A stretch of 64,000 bases of DNA. It comes from VGBV01 sp963780395. Lineage in GTDB: Bacteria > Actinomycetota > Thermoleophilia > Solirubrobacterales > 70-9. The stretch is from positions 124,001 through 188,000 of the forward strand of contig CAWABY010000004.1 of assembly GCA_963780395.1 (NCBI GenBank). Direction: 5' to 3'. How positions within the stretch are numbered: the first letter of the stretch is position 1; each line of letters starts with the position of its first letter. Under the pieces are notes generated by a model. It did no database searches, was not told where the DNA came from, and was given only the letters and a program-made list of their open reading frames with translations. This document shows, piece after piece, positions 7,712 through 15,720 of the stretch. The position numbers were made by a program, and so were the translations under genes.

Positions 7712-9037
7712 CTACGCGCCCCGGTCGCGTTTGCGCGGCACGTAGTCGATCACAAGGGGCACTCCCTGCAGGCCGTAGTTCTCGCGGAGACGGTTCTCGA
7801 GGTGGTAGGCCCAGTCGCGCTGGATCAGGCGGCGGTCGTTGACCTGGACCGCGATCCGCGGCGGGCGCCGGCCGACCTGGGCTGCGTAGTAGAGCCGCAG
7901 CCTGCGGCCGCGCTTGGCCGGCGGCGGGCGCTCGGCGACCACGCTTGACACGAAGCGGTTCAGCTCCGGGGTCGGGATGCGCTCCCCGGCGCGGTCCGCC
8001 AGCGCCAGCGCCTCGCGCAGCACCGCGTCGGTGCCCTTCCCGGTCAGCGCCGAGCAGGTCATCAGCGGCGGGCGCAGCCGCAGCTTCTTGTGCGCCCGCC
8101 CCCGGGCGTCCTCGAGATCGAACTCCCCGCCCGTGACCAGGTCGGACTTGTTGAAGGCCAGCACGGTCGCGCAGTTGGACTTCATCGCGAGCTCCCCCAC
8201 CCTCAGGTCCTCCGAGGTCAGCCCCTCGGCGGCGTCGCAGACCACGATCGCGGCGTCGGCACGCTCGGCGGCGCGCTCGGAGCGCATCTGCGCGTAGTAG
8301 CCGACCGTGCCGGCGACCTTGCTGCGGCGCCGCAGCCCGGCCGTGTCGACCAGGACGACCGAGCGTCCGTCCAACTCCAGCTCGGTGTCCACCGGGTCGC
8401 GGGTCGTGCCCGCACGCTCGCTGACGACCACGCGCTCGGAGCCGAGCAGCGTGTTCAGCAGCGATGACTTGCCGACGTTCGGCCGCCCGATGATGGCGAC
8501 GCGGGGCGGCTCCTCCCCCCTCTCCTCAGGGGTCGGCTCGCCGCCAAGCTCCGCCGTAACGCGGTCGAGCAGGTCCCCGGTGCCGAGCCCGTGGATGGCC
8601 GAGACCGGCAGCGGCTCGCCGAGGCCGAGGGAGTGAAGCTCCGCGCCCAGGGCCTCGTCACCGGGACGATCGATCTTGTTGGCGGCGACCAGCACCGGCT
8701 TGGGGGAGCGGCGGAGCAGATCAGCGAGCTCGGCCTCCCCGGGGCCGAGGCCCGCCCGGGCGTCCACCACCAGCAGGATCGCGTCGGCCTCGTCGATCGC
8801 GGTCCGAGCCTGCGCCTGGACCGCCCGCGCCAGGTCGTCCGAGTCGGCCAGGTCCATGCCGCCGGTGTCGATCAGCTTGAAGCGACGGCCGTTCCACTCG
8901 CACGCCAGCGCGCGCCGGTCGCGGGTGACCCCGGGCTCGGCGTCGGTGACGGCCTCGCGGCCCCCCGCGAGGCGGTTGACGAGGGTGCTCTTGCCGGCGT
9001 TCGGGAATCCGACCACCGCCACGGTCGGCTCGCTCAC
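7712..9037 (-). CDS. der: Ribosome biogenesis GTPase Der (EngA)
   Basis: Double-GTPase required for maturation of the 50S subunit. The 441-residue protein has two G domains in tandem: G1 motifs GFPNAGKST near residue 10 and GRPNVGKSS near residue 185, NKID and NKSD G4 motifs, and DTGG / DTAG G3 motifs. A C-terminal KH-like domain ends in YVPRKRDRGA. Its ATG overlaps the cmk stop by 4 bp, so the pair is translationally coupled, an arrangement seen in many bacteria. No anomaly is seen. Confidence 0.96.
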   Translation of the reverse strand: MSEPTVAVVGFPNAGKSTLVNRLAGGREAVTDAEPGVTRDRRALACEWNGRRFKLIDTGGMDLADSDDLARAVQAQARTAIDEADAILLVVDARAGLGPGEAELADLLRRSPKPVLVAANKIDRPGDEALGAELHSLGLGEPLPVSAIHGLGTGDLLDRVTAELGGEPTPEERGEEPPRVAIIGRPNVGKSSLLNTLLGSERVVVSERAGTTRDPVDTELELDGRSVVLVDTAGLRRRSKVAGTVGYYAQMRSERAAERADAAIVVCDAAEGLTSEDLRVGELAMKSNCATVLAFNKSDLVTGGEFDLEDARGRAHKKLRLRPPLMTCSALTGKGTDAVLREALALADRAGERIPTPELNRFVSSVVAERPPPAKRGRRLRLYYAAQVGRRPPRIAVQVNDRRLIQRDWAYHLENRLRENYGLQGVPLVIDYVPRKRDRGA

Positions 9038-9672
9038 GCCAGCCCCCGCTCGCGGGCCAACTCGACCACGCGCTCGACGACCTCGCCGGCCTCGAGCCCC
9101 GTGGTGTCCAGGGTGACCGCGTCCTCGGCGGCCCGCAGGGCGCCGTGCTCGCGGCCTCGGTCGCGCTCGTCGCGGGCGCGGAGCGCCTCCAGCACCTGCT
9201 CGGCCGGCTCGCCGGTCTCGGCCGCGCGCCGGCGCGCGCGCTCGGACTCGCTCGCCGTGAGATAGACCTTGAGCGGCGCCTCGGGGCTGACGACCGTACC
9301 GATGTCGCGCCCCTCGGCCACGTAGCGGCCGGAGTCGATCAGGCGGCGCTGACGGGCCACCATCGCCTCGCGCACCGCCGGGTGCACCGAGACCCGCGAG
9401 GCCGCGGCCGAGACCTCGGGCCGCCGGATCGCCTCGCTGACGTCACGGCCGTCCAGGCGCACCGAGCCGCCGTCGAGCTCGAGCTCGAGCCCACCCGCCA
9501 GCTTTCCCAGGGCCACGTTGTCGTCCAGATCCACCCCGCGGTCGAGCGCCGCCAGCGCCACGCAGCGGTACATGGACCCCGAGTCGAGGTAGGTGAAGCC
9601 GAGCGCAGCGGCGACCCCGCGGGCCACGGTGGACTTGCCGGCCCCCGCGGGACCGTCGATGGCGATGACCAT
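9034..9672 (-). CDS. cmk: Cytidylate kinase
   Basis: Phosphorylates CMP and dCMP with ATP. The 212-residue protein has a Walker A GPAGAGKST at residues 7-15, the nucleoside-binding DSGSMYRC, the Cmk motif GRDIGTVV near residue 125, and a LID-like arginine cluster (ESERARRRAAE). The ATG at 9672 is 6 nt downstream of TACCCT on the minus strand, so the transcript is probably leaderless. It is the promoter-proximal gene of cmk-der and is divergent from a cupin gene over a gap of only 23 bp. Confidence 0.95.
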   Translation of the reverse strand: MVIAIDGPAGAGKSTVARGVAAALGFTYLDSGSMYRCVALAALDRGVDLDDNVALGKLAGGLELELDGGSVRLDGRDVSEAIRRPEVSAAASRVSVHPAVREAMVARQRRLIDSGRYVAEGRDIGTVVSPEAPLKVYLTASESERARRRAAETGEPAEQVLEALRARDERDRGREHGALRAAEDAVTLDTTGLEAGEVVERVVELARERGLA

Positions 9673-9695
9673 GCGGCGAGGGTATTGTGCCGCCC
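9673..9695. promoter_or_regulatory. Compact bidirectional promoter with overlapping -10 boxes
   Basis: The entire 23-bp gap between cmk and the cupin gene. Minus strand: TACCCT (9684-9679), 6 nt before the cmk ATG. Plus strand: TATTGT (9683-9688), 7 nt before the cupin ATG. The two hexamers share the TA at 9683-9684. No Shine-Dalgarno sequence exists for either gene, so both transcripts should be leaderless. Any -35 contacts would lie inside the opposite gene. Confidence 0.55.
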
Positions 9696-10025
9696 ATGGA
9701 GAGTTGGGACCTCAATTCCCTCGACGTCCAGCCGCGCAACCCGCAGGTGCTCGACTCCGAGCAGGAGGGGCGGGCGATCGTGCTCCAGCTTCCTGCCGGC
9801 GAGCAACTCTCCGAGCATCAGGTCCACGAGCGCGCCTGGCTGCTCGTGACCGACGGCGAGATCGAAGTGGCCGACTCCGACGGCGGAACAGTGACCGGCT
9901 CGACCGGGCTGCTCGCCATCTTCGACCCCAACGAGCGCCACGAGGTCACCGCCAAGACCGACGCGCGCCTCCTGCTGGTGCTTTCGCCCTGGCCGGGCGA
10001 GGGTCACCCCAGCAACAAGAGTTAG
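9696..10025 (+). CDS. Small cupin-domain protein
   Basis: A 109-residue single-domain protein. The central part shows the cupin layout: HQVHERAWLLVTDGEIEV (motif 1, with His and Glu) and a second strand pair with LLAIFDPNERHEV (motif 2 His). Such small cupins bind a divalent metal; their substrates vary and cannot be predicted here. The ATG at 9696 is chosen over a GTG at 9687 because it lies 7 nt after TATTGT, consistent with a leaderless transcript. It is divergent from cmk and convergent with aroA, which ends 35 bp away. Confidence 0.7.
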   Translation: MESWDLNSLDVQPRNPQVLDSEQEGRAIVLQLPAGEQLSEHQVHERAWLLVTDGEIEVADSDGGTVTGSTGLLAIFDPNERHEVTAKTDARLLLVLSPWPGEGHPSNKS

Positions 10026-10059
10026 CTCGATCGCGTCACCACCGGGCGCGCAGCGTGAC

Positions 10060-11380
10060 TCAATCGGTCAGCGCGGCGACGTCGGCCTCAAAGCCCGGGT
10101 AGCTGACGGACACGGCCTCGAAGCCCTCCACCTCCACTCCCTCCCGGGAGGCGAGCCCGGCGACCGCACCGAGCATCGCCATTCGATGGTCGCCGCGGGC
10201 GTCGATGGTTCCGCCGCGCAGGCCGCCGGTGCCCGCGACCGCGAAGCCGTCGGGCCGGCCCTCGATCTCGGCACCCAGGGCACCGAGGCCGTCGACCACC
10301 GCGTCGATTCGGTCCGACTCCTTGCGGCGCAGCTCCTCGGCGCCGCTGAGGACGGTCTCGCCCTCGGCAAAGCAGCCGAGCAGCGCCACCAGCGGCAGCT
10401 CGTCGATCGCGCCCGGAACGTCCTCCGGGCCGACCTCGGCCCCCGACCAGCTGGGCGCTGCGCACCCGCAGCGAGGCCATCGGCTCGGGGCCCGGCTCGC
10501 GGATCTCCTGGATCACCATCGTCCGCTCAGCCTCGTGCGCGCCGCCCATCTGCACCCCCATCCGCGCCAGGATCGAGAGCAGTCCGATGCGGCTGCGGTT
10601 GATGCCGACCTCGCGCAGGCTGACCTCGCTGCCGGGCACGATCAGGGCCGCGACGACGAAGAAGGCCGCCGATGAGAAGTCCCCCGGGACGGCGATGTCT
10701 CCGGCCTCCAGTCGCTCGGCGGGCTCGACCGTGATCGCGCCGTCCTTGCGGCTGATCCTGGCGCCCGCGGCGGCGAGCATGCGCTCGCTGTGGTCGCGCG
10801 AAGGCTGGGACTCGCGCACGGTCGTGGCACCGTCCGCAAGCAGGCCGGCGAGCAGCAAGCACGACTTGACCTGGGCGCTCGCGATCGGCATCTCGTAGTC
10901 GATCCCGCGGAGCTCGGAGCCCCGGACGACGAGCGGCGGCAGCCGGCCCTCGCGGGCCTCGACCTCGGCGCCCATCTGCGACAGGGGATCAGCGATCCGG
11001 TCGACGGGCCGGTTGCGGATCGACTCGTCGCCGTCCAGCGTCCATTCGCCCTCCGCCTGCCCCGCGAGCCAGCCCGGGAGGATGCGGATCAGGGTGCCCG
11101 CGTTGCCGACGTCGATCGAGGCGGAGCCGGCGCCCCGCAACCCCGCTCCCTGGACCTCGACGAAGAGCCCGCCGCGGCCGTCGGCGTCGCCCTCGCTGAT
11201 GACGGCGCCCAGCTGCGCCGCGGCGGCGAGTGTCGAGCGCGTGTCGGCCGAGTCCAGGTACCCCGAGATGCGGGTCGCGCCATCGGCCATCGCCCCGATC
11301 AGGGCGGCGCGATGGGAGATCGATTTGTCCGGGGGCGGGCGCAGCTCGCCGCGGAGGCCGCGTGCGGGCTCGAACCTCAT
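10060..11380 (-). CDS. aroA: 5-enolpyruvylshikimate-3-phosphate synthase, with a frameshift at 10440-10444
   Basis: Sixth step of the shikimate pathway. Family motifs are PPDKSISHRAALIGA near residue 17, GNAGTLIRIL near 92, RPVDRIADPL near 123, and, after the frame change, RRKESDRID and GDHRMAM. Reading breaks after RSAQLVG in a run of five G on the coding strand (10440-10444). Dropping one G restores A-E-V-G-P-E-D-V-P-G-A-I-D-E-L-P and a normal C-terminus ending at 10060. This is a typical homopolymer error, so the gene is probably intact in the organism. It overlaps tyrA by 4 bp in an aromatic amino acid operon. Confidence 0.9.
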
Positions 11381-12459
11381 CGCTCGACGCGGCTGGCTTC
11401 GTGCCCCAGCTCGCGGACGAGCGCGGCGGCGCGCTCGGCTTCGTCCTCGCCTGCGACGAACAGCGAAATCGCGCCCGAGCGCATGTCGGCGGCCGGATAG
11501 AGGCCCATGTCCTCGATGTTGACGCCGGCGCGGCCCAGGGCGAGCGCGATCTCGGCCACCACGCCGGGGCTGTTGGGGACCAGGACGCGCAGCTCGCAGA
11601 GCCCGCCTCCTGCCAGCTCGCCCTCGAGCAGGTCGCGGCGATCGTCCCCCGCCTCGCGGTGCCAGGCCCGAAGCGCGTCGCGGTCGCCGCTGCGCAACAG
11701 CTCGGCCGCCCGCCGCAGCCGCTCGGCGACGGCATCCACCTCGGCGGCGACGGCCTCGCTGTTGCCGGCGAAGATGTCGCCCCAGATCGCGGGGTTGGCG
11801 CCCGCCACCCTTGTCGCGTCGCGGAAGCTCGGGCCGACCTCGGGCAGGCGCTCGGCCTCGTCCGCGGCCAGCGCGTCCGTCGCCTGGCCGACGAGCACGT
11901 TGGCGAGCACGTGGGGCAGGTGGCTGACGGTGGCCATCAGCCGGTCGTGGTCACCGGCCGCGATCGCCTGCGGCCGAGCGCCCAGGTCGGCGATCAGCCG
12001 CTGCACCCGGTCATAGAGGAGGCCCCCGGTGCTGGACGTCGGGGTCAGGTACCAGCGCGCCCCCTCGAACAGGTCCGGGCGGGCGTTCTCGACGCCCGAG
12101 GTCTCGGCGCCGGCCAGCGGGTGCCCTCCGACGAAGCGGGGGTCCTCGCCCAGGGCCGCGATCGCCTCGCGCTTTACCGAGCCGACGTCGGTGACCGCCG
12201 TGTCCTCGCCTGCGGCATCGAGTGCCCGCGCGGCCAGTTCGGGCAGCGCCCCGACGGGCGCCGCGCAGAAGACCACCTCGGCGCCGGCGACCGCCTCCGC
12301 CACCGACTCGCGAGGGGAGCTGATCGCGCCCAGCTCCTCGGCTCGCGCCAGCAGCTCGGTGTCCGGGTCGAAGCCCGCGACCTCAGCGTCGAGCTTGCCG
12401 CGGGCCGCCAGCCCGACCGAGCCGCCGATCAGCCCGACGCCGAGGACGGCGATCTTCAT
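11377..12459 (-). CDS. tyrA: Prephenate dehydrogenase with C-terminal ACT domain
   Basis: Converts prephenate to 4-hydroxyphenylpyruvate for tyrosine. The 360-residue protein begins with a Rossmann NAD(P) motif GVGLIGGSVG (residues 7-16). It continues with the family segments DVGSVKR, FVGGHPLAGAETSG and SHLPHVLANVLVG, the last with the substrate-binding His. From about residue 285 an ACT domain follows (LCELRVLVPNSPGVVAEIA), the usual site of feedback control by tyrosine. It lies 7 bp downstream of the DAHP synthase gene and overlaps aroA, so it should be subject to the same upstream attenuator. Confidence 0.93.
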   Translation of the reverse strand: MKIAVLGVGLIGGSVGLAARGKLDAEVAGFDPDTELLARAEELGAISSPRESVAEAVAGAEVVFCAAPVGALPELAARALDAAGEDTAVTDVGSVKREAIAALGEDPRFVGGHPLAGAETSGVENARPDLFEGARWYLTPTSSTGGLLYDRVQRLIADLGARPQAIAAGDHDRLMATVSHLPHVLANVLVGQATDALAADEAERLPEVGPSFRDATRVAGANPAIWGDIFAGNSEAVAAEVDAVAERLRRAAELLRSGDRDALRAWHREAGDDRRDLLEGELAGGGLCELRVLVPNSPGVVAEIALALGRAGVNIEDMGLYPAADMRSGAISLFVAGEDEAERAAALVRELGHEASRVER

Positions 12460-12466
12460 CGAGCGC

Positions 12467-13558
12467 TCAGTTCTCTCGTCGCTCGCGGACCGCCCCGGCC
12501 AGCCGGTCCAGAGCCAGCGAGGTTGTCTCCCAGTCCATACAAGCGTCGGTGATCGACTGCCCGTAGACCATCTCAGCGCCTGGCTCGAAGTCCTGCTTGC
12601 CCGCGACCAAGAACGACTCCATCATCACGCCGACCACGGACCGGTTGCCCGCCGCCACCTGGTCGGCGATGTCGGCTACAACCGCCGGCTGGCGCGTGTG
12701 GTCCTTGCCACTGTTCTCGTGCGAGGCATCGACGATCAGCCGCTCCGACAGGCCGGCCTGCGACAGCAGCTCGAGCGCCTCGCCGACGCCCTCGGCGTCG
12801 TAGTTGGGGGCGCCCCGGCCGCCGCGCAGGATCACGTGGCCATCGTCGTTGCCCTCCGTGTGGAAGATCGCCGGCCTTCCACTCGTCTCGATCCCCGCGA
12901 AGGCGTGCTTCGCCGCTGCGGCCCGCACCGCGTCCACAGCGACCTTGACGTCGCCGTCGGTGGCGTTCTTGAACCCGACCGGCATCGACAGCCCGGAGGC
13001 GAGCTGGCGATGGATCTGGCTCTCGGTCGTACGGGCCCCGATGGCGCCCCAGGCGACCACGTCGGAGATGTACTGGGGCGTGATCGGATCCAGGAACTCG
13101 CAGCCGATCGCCAGCCCCTGGTCGAGCACCTCCAGCAGCAGGCCGCGTGCCATCTGCAGCCCGACGTTGACGTCGCCGCTGCCGTCCAGGTGCGGGTCGT
13201 TGATCAGCCCCTTCCAACCGATCGTGGTGCGCGGCTTCTCGAAGTAGACCCGCATCGCGATGCAGAGGTCGTCCTGCAACTCGGCCGCCCGGGCGCTGAG
13301 CCGGCGCGCGTACTCCATCGCCGCCTCGACGTCGTGGACGCTGCAAGGGCCGACCACGACCAGCAGGCGGTCGTCCTCCCGGTCGAGGATCCGAGCCACC
13401 TCGCTGCGGTGGCCGAGCACCATGTCCTCTTGTGGGTCGGACAGGGGCAGCTCCTCCAGGACCTGCGCGGGCGAGAGCAGCTCGACGATGCGACCGATCC
13501 GCTGGTCCCTGACTCGTCCAGATCGGTCTGTGGGTAGGTCCTTCATCTCCATGATCAT
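12467..13558 (-). CDS. 3-deoxy-7-phosphoheptulonate (DAHP) synthase, class I AroF/G/H type
   Basis: Entry enzyme of the shikimate pathway, condensing phosphoenolpyruvate and erythrose-4-phosphate. The 363-residue protein matches the AroF/AroG/AroH class: LLVVVGPCSVHD near residue 65, RVYFEKPRTTIGWKGL near 100, KNATDGDVKVA, and a C-terminal DASHENSGKDH. Actinobacteria such as Mycobacterium and Streptomyces usually rely on the plant-like class II enzyme, so a class I enzyme is worth noting. A strong Shine-Dalgarno sequence (AAAGGAGG) precedes the ATG at 13558. The gene heads the operon with tyrA and aroA and is preceded by an apparent aromatic leader peptide. I do not choose between aroF, aroG and aroH. 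Confidence 0.93.
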   Translation of the reverse strand: MIMEMKDLPTDRSGRVRDQRIGRIVELLSPAQVLEELPLSDPQEDMVLGHRSEVARILDREDDRLLVVVGPCSVHDVEAAMEYARRLSARAAELQDDLCIAMRVYFEKPRTTIGWKGLINDPHLDGSGDVNVGLQMARGLLLEVLDQGLAIGCEFLDPITPQYISDVVAWGAIGARTTESQIHRQLASGLSMPVGFKNATDGDVKVAVDAVRAAAAKHAFAGIETSGRPAIFHTEGNDDGHVILRGGRGAPNYDAEGVGEALELLSQAGLSERLIVDASHENSGKDHTRQPAVVADIADQVAAGNRSVVGVMMESFLVAGKQDFEPGAEMVYGQSITDACMDWETTSLALDRLAGAVRERREN

Positions 13559-13573
13559 TACTCGAAGCCTCCT

Positions 13574-13676
13574 TTCTACTGGTACGGCGATGGTCCTTGC
13601 CTGGATAAGGCGCCCGGCAGTTGGGATCTACGGTCTGCGGCCTCGGAACGTCAGGCGTGGCCGCCGGCCGGACGCC
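13574..13676 (-). promoter_or_regulatory. Candidate attenuator RNA upstream of DAHP synthase
   Basis: Between the leader peptide stop and the Shine-Dalgarno sequence, three mutually exclusive pairings are visible. (1) A local hairpin at 13676-13654 (GGCGT..GGCC / GGCC..ACGCC). (2) GCGGCC at 13664-13659 with GGCCGC at 13642-13637. (3) GGCGTCCGGC at 13676-13667 with GCCGGGCGCC at 13618-13609, including one G-U pair and followed by TTAT. The first arm begins at the last base of the leader stop codon, the classical position for ribosome-controlled folding. Which structure terminates transcription cannot be decided by eye. Confidence 0.6.
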
Positions 13677-13768
13677 TAGCTAAATCGCCAGTACCAATAG
13701 GAGCGCGCACGCGTGCGAGCCGCCGGGCGGCTCGTGCTGGAGTCGAGATGCGTGCGGAGAGGCTCCAT
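13676..13768 (-). CDS. Leader peptide rich in aromatic codons (30 residues)
   Basis: A short reading frame from ATG at 13768 to TAG at 13678-13676, directly upstream of the DAHP synthase gene. It ends S-Y-W-Y-W-R-F-S-stop, so five of the last seven codons specify Tyr, Trp or Phe, the end products of the pathway. Clustered codons for the product amino acids just before alternative RNA hairpins are the hallmark of ribosome-mediated attenuation. The start is preceded only by a weak TTTAGG, and a shorter start is not excluded. TACAAC at 13785-13780 is a possible -10 box. The gene is too short for routine gene callers. Confidence 0.7.
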   Translation of the reverse strand: MEPLRTHLDSSTSRPAARTRARSYWYWRFS

Positions 13769-13824
13769 CTGCCTAAAGGTTGTACCAGAGCACCAGGCGC
13801 TTTTCACGAGATCGCGACCAGTCT

Positions 13825-14028
13825 TCAGAAGCCGCGGGGCCGGAACAGGCCCTGGCCCTTGTCGCCGGGCTCGTCGGGGAAGCCGTCCCGGCCGGCGCAG
13901 CGAGGATCGTCGGAGGTGGCGGCCGTCTGGTCCCCGCAGACCCGGATGATCTCGAGCCCGCCCTGGTCGCCGCACCCGGCCGCGAGCAGCGCCACCGTCA
14001 CACAAGCTGCGGCAGCGGTTTTCCTCAT
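13825..14028 (-). CDS. Small predicted lipoprotein (67 residues)
   Basis: The product begins MRKTAAAACVTVALLAAGCG: a basic n-region, a hydrophobic stretch and a lipobox L-A-A-G-C with the Cys at residue 19. That is a clear signal for export and lipid attachment. The mature part is only about 48 residues, hydrophilic, with two more Cys and an Asp/Gly-rich end. I recognise no family. It lies between hisC and the DAHP synthase leader, read in the same direction, with 32 bp to the hisC stop. Its role is unknown. Confidence 0.6.
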   Translation of the reverse strand: MRKTAAAACVTVALLAAGCGDQGGLEIIRVCGDQTAATSDDPRCAGRDGFPDEPGDKGQGLFRPRGF

Positions 14029-14060
14029 GTCTAGTGCAACGACGACCGCGCCGGGTCGGA

Positions 14061-15152
14061 TCAGATCGCGTCGGCCAGCGCGGCGATGAAGCGCTCGTTC
14101 TCCGCGCGCGTGCCGTAGGTGACGCGGAGGTTGCCGGGGGCGCCGAGCGCGGCGCCGGGGCGGACGGCGACGCCGGCCTTGGTCAGCGACGCGAGCACCT
14201 CGTCCTCGTCGCGGTCGCCGAGGCCGACCCAGACGAAGTTCGCCTGCGAGTCGGCGGCCTCGAGCCCGAGCCCCTGCAGCTCCTCCTCGACGAACATCCG
14301 CTCGACGATGTTCTTCTCGACCCGGTCGGAGACGTCGTCCTGGTGCAGGATCGCCTCGCAGGCCGCGGCCTGTGCCAGCAAGTTGACGCTGAACGGCTGG
14401 CGCACCGCGTCCATCGCGCCTCTCAGCTGCGGCGAGCAGAGCCCGTAGCCGACGCGCAGGCCGGCGAGGCCGTAGACCTTGCTGAAGGTCCGCAGTAGGA
14501 CCAGGTTCGGGTGCTCGGCCAGCAGGTCGATGGTCGCGTCCGGGTGGTCCACCGCCTGGAACTCGATGTAGGCCTCGTCAACGATCACCGTCACGTGCTT
14601 CGGCACGCTCTCGACGAAGGCGCCGATGCGCTCGGCGGGGAGGTAGGTTCCGGTCGGGTTGTTGGGGTTGCAGACGACGACGATCTGGGTCGCCATCGTG
14701 ATCTCGGCCAGCATCGCGTCCAGGTCGTGCACCCAGCCGTCGGCCAGGGGCACCCTGATCTCGCGTGCGCCCGAAAGCGCCGCCATGTGCGGGTACATCG
14801 AGAACGAGGGCCACGCATAGACGATCTCCGAGCCCGGCTCGCAGAGCGCCTCCGACGCCGCAAGCAGCAGCTCGCAGGAGCCGTTCGAGACCGCGATCCG
14901 GGCGGGTTCGGTCTCGCAGCGTTCGGCTATGCGCGTTCGCAGCAGCCGCGCCTCGGGGTCCGGGTACCGGTTGACGCCGGCCGCCGCGGCGGCGATCTCC
15001 TCGACCACCGCGGGATGCGGCGGCAGCGGCGACTCGTTCGAGGCGAGCTTGACGGCGTCCTCGGTCTCGGCGCGCGCCTCGGCGTCCTCGAGCGAGGTCC
15101 CCGGCTCGTAGTGCGGCATCCGGGCCAGCTTCTCGGCGAAGGTGACGGTCAT
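14061..15152 (-). CDS. hisC: Histidinol-phosphate / aromatic aminotransferase
   Basis: PLP-dependent fold-type I transaminase of 363 residues. Visible motifs are LASNESPLPPHPAV near residue 37, the cofactor-binding NPNNPTGTY near 165, VDEAYIEF near 195, and RTFSKVYGLAGLRVGYG near 225 with the Schiff-base Lys. HisC paralogues in aromatic clusters often transaminate 4-hydroxyphenylpyruvate or phenylpyruvate. Here the neighbours are aroH, tyrA and DAHP synthase, so a role in Tyr/Phe synthesis is plausible besides histidine. The ATG at 15152 starts MTVTFAEKLARMPHYEPG, a typical N-terminus; the longer open frame upstream overlaps the GNAT gene and is not used. Confidence 0.88.
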   Translation of the reverse strand: MTVTFAEKLARMPHYEPGTSLEDAEARAETEDAVKLASNESPLPPHPAVVEEIAAAAAGVNRYPDPEARLLRTRIAERCETEPARIAVSNGSCELLLAASEALCEPGSEIVYAWPSFSMYPHMAALSGAREIRVPLADGWVHDLDAMLAEITMATQIVVVCNPNNPTGTYLPAERIGAFVESVPKHVTVIVDEAYIEFQAVDHPDATIDLLAEHPNLVLLRTFSKVYGLAGLRVGYGLCSPQLRGAMDAVRQPFSVNLLAQAAACEAILHQDDVSDRVEKNIVERMFVEEELQGLGLEAADSQANFVWVGLGDRDEDEVLASLTKAGVAVRPGAALGAPGNLRVTYGTRAENERFIAALADAI

Positions 15153-15159
15153 GACGCCC

Positions 15160-15720
15160 TCATTGTGACGGGCCGGATCGGTGATCCAGGGTGCGCCGCA
15201 TGCGGACGGTCGGCGTCCCGCTCGCCTCATGCGGGCGTCGCCCGCCGTCGTCGGCGAAGCCGAGGGCGAGGTAGAAGGCTCGCGCCGAGGCATTGGGCTC
15301 GAACGTCCACAGCAGCATCTCGCGATAGTCGAGCAGTCCCGCCTCGCCCTGCGCGCTCTCCAGCAGCGCCCGGCCGACCCCGCGGCGCCAGTGGGCGGAA
15401 TCGACGTAGATCGCGACCAGCTCGGCGACCTCGGAGCCCTCGGGCTCCTCGCGACCCGGCGCTGCGATGTAGCAGTAGCCCACCGGAGCGCCGTCCACCT
15501 CCGCAAGGCGGGTGAAGGCGTCCGCGACCGGCGCCCGCAGGCCCGTGCCGATGTCGTGGCGCCAGGCCGAGATCGGCAGGTTCCGGATCAGCTCGTCGGG
15601 GACGATCCCCGGGTATGCGGCGCGCCAGCCCGCGGCCGTCAAACCCACGATCGCCTCGGCGTCCCCTGGATCCGCCGCCCTCACCTGAGCCGCGCTCGCG
15701 ATCGGGCTACTGGGCGGCAT
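15160..15720 (-). CDS. GNAT-family N-acetyltransferase
   Basis: A 186-residue protein with the GNAT layout: VRAADPGDAEAIVGLTAAGW (strand 1 and helix 1), then VAELVAIYVDSAHWRRGVGRALL, which holds the acetyl-CoA pyrophosphate-binding R-x-x-G-V-G-R-A near residue 113, and a C-terminal ARAFYLALGF. The acceptor is unknown. It overlaps aroH by 14 bp and hisC starts 7 bp downstream, so it is an integral member of the aromatic operon. Acetylation of a small molecule or protein in that pathway is possible but unproven. Confidence 0.82.
   Translation of the reverse strand: MPPSSPIASAAQVRAADPGDAEAIVGLTAAGWRAAYPGIVPDELIRNLPISAWRHDIGTGLRAPVADAFTRLAEVDGAPVGYCYIAAPGREEPEGSEVAELVAIYVDSAHWRRGVGRALLESAQGEAGLLDYREMLLWTFEPNASARAFYLALGFADDGGRRPHEASGTPTVRMRRTLDHRSGPSQ

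Noticed and set aside
13676..14005. 109-codon minus-strand frame overlapping the small lipoprotein gene and the leader
   Set aside because: Its upstream part is out of frame with the lipoprotein, which has a clear lipobox. Only the last 30 codons from the ATG at 13768 make sense, as a leader peptide.
14061..15506. HisC with a 118-residue N-terminal extension
   Set aside because: The extension overlaps the GNAT gene in another frame and has no similarity to HisC. ATG 15152 gives the canonical N-terminus.
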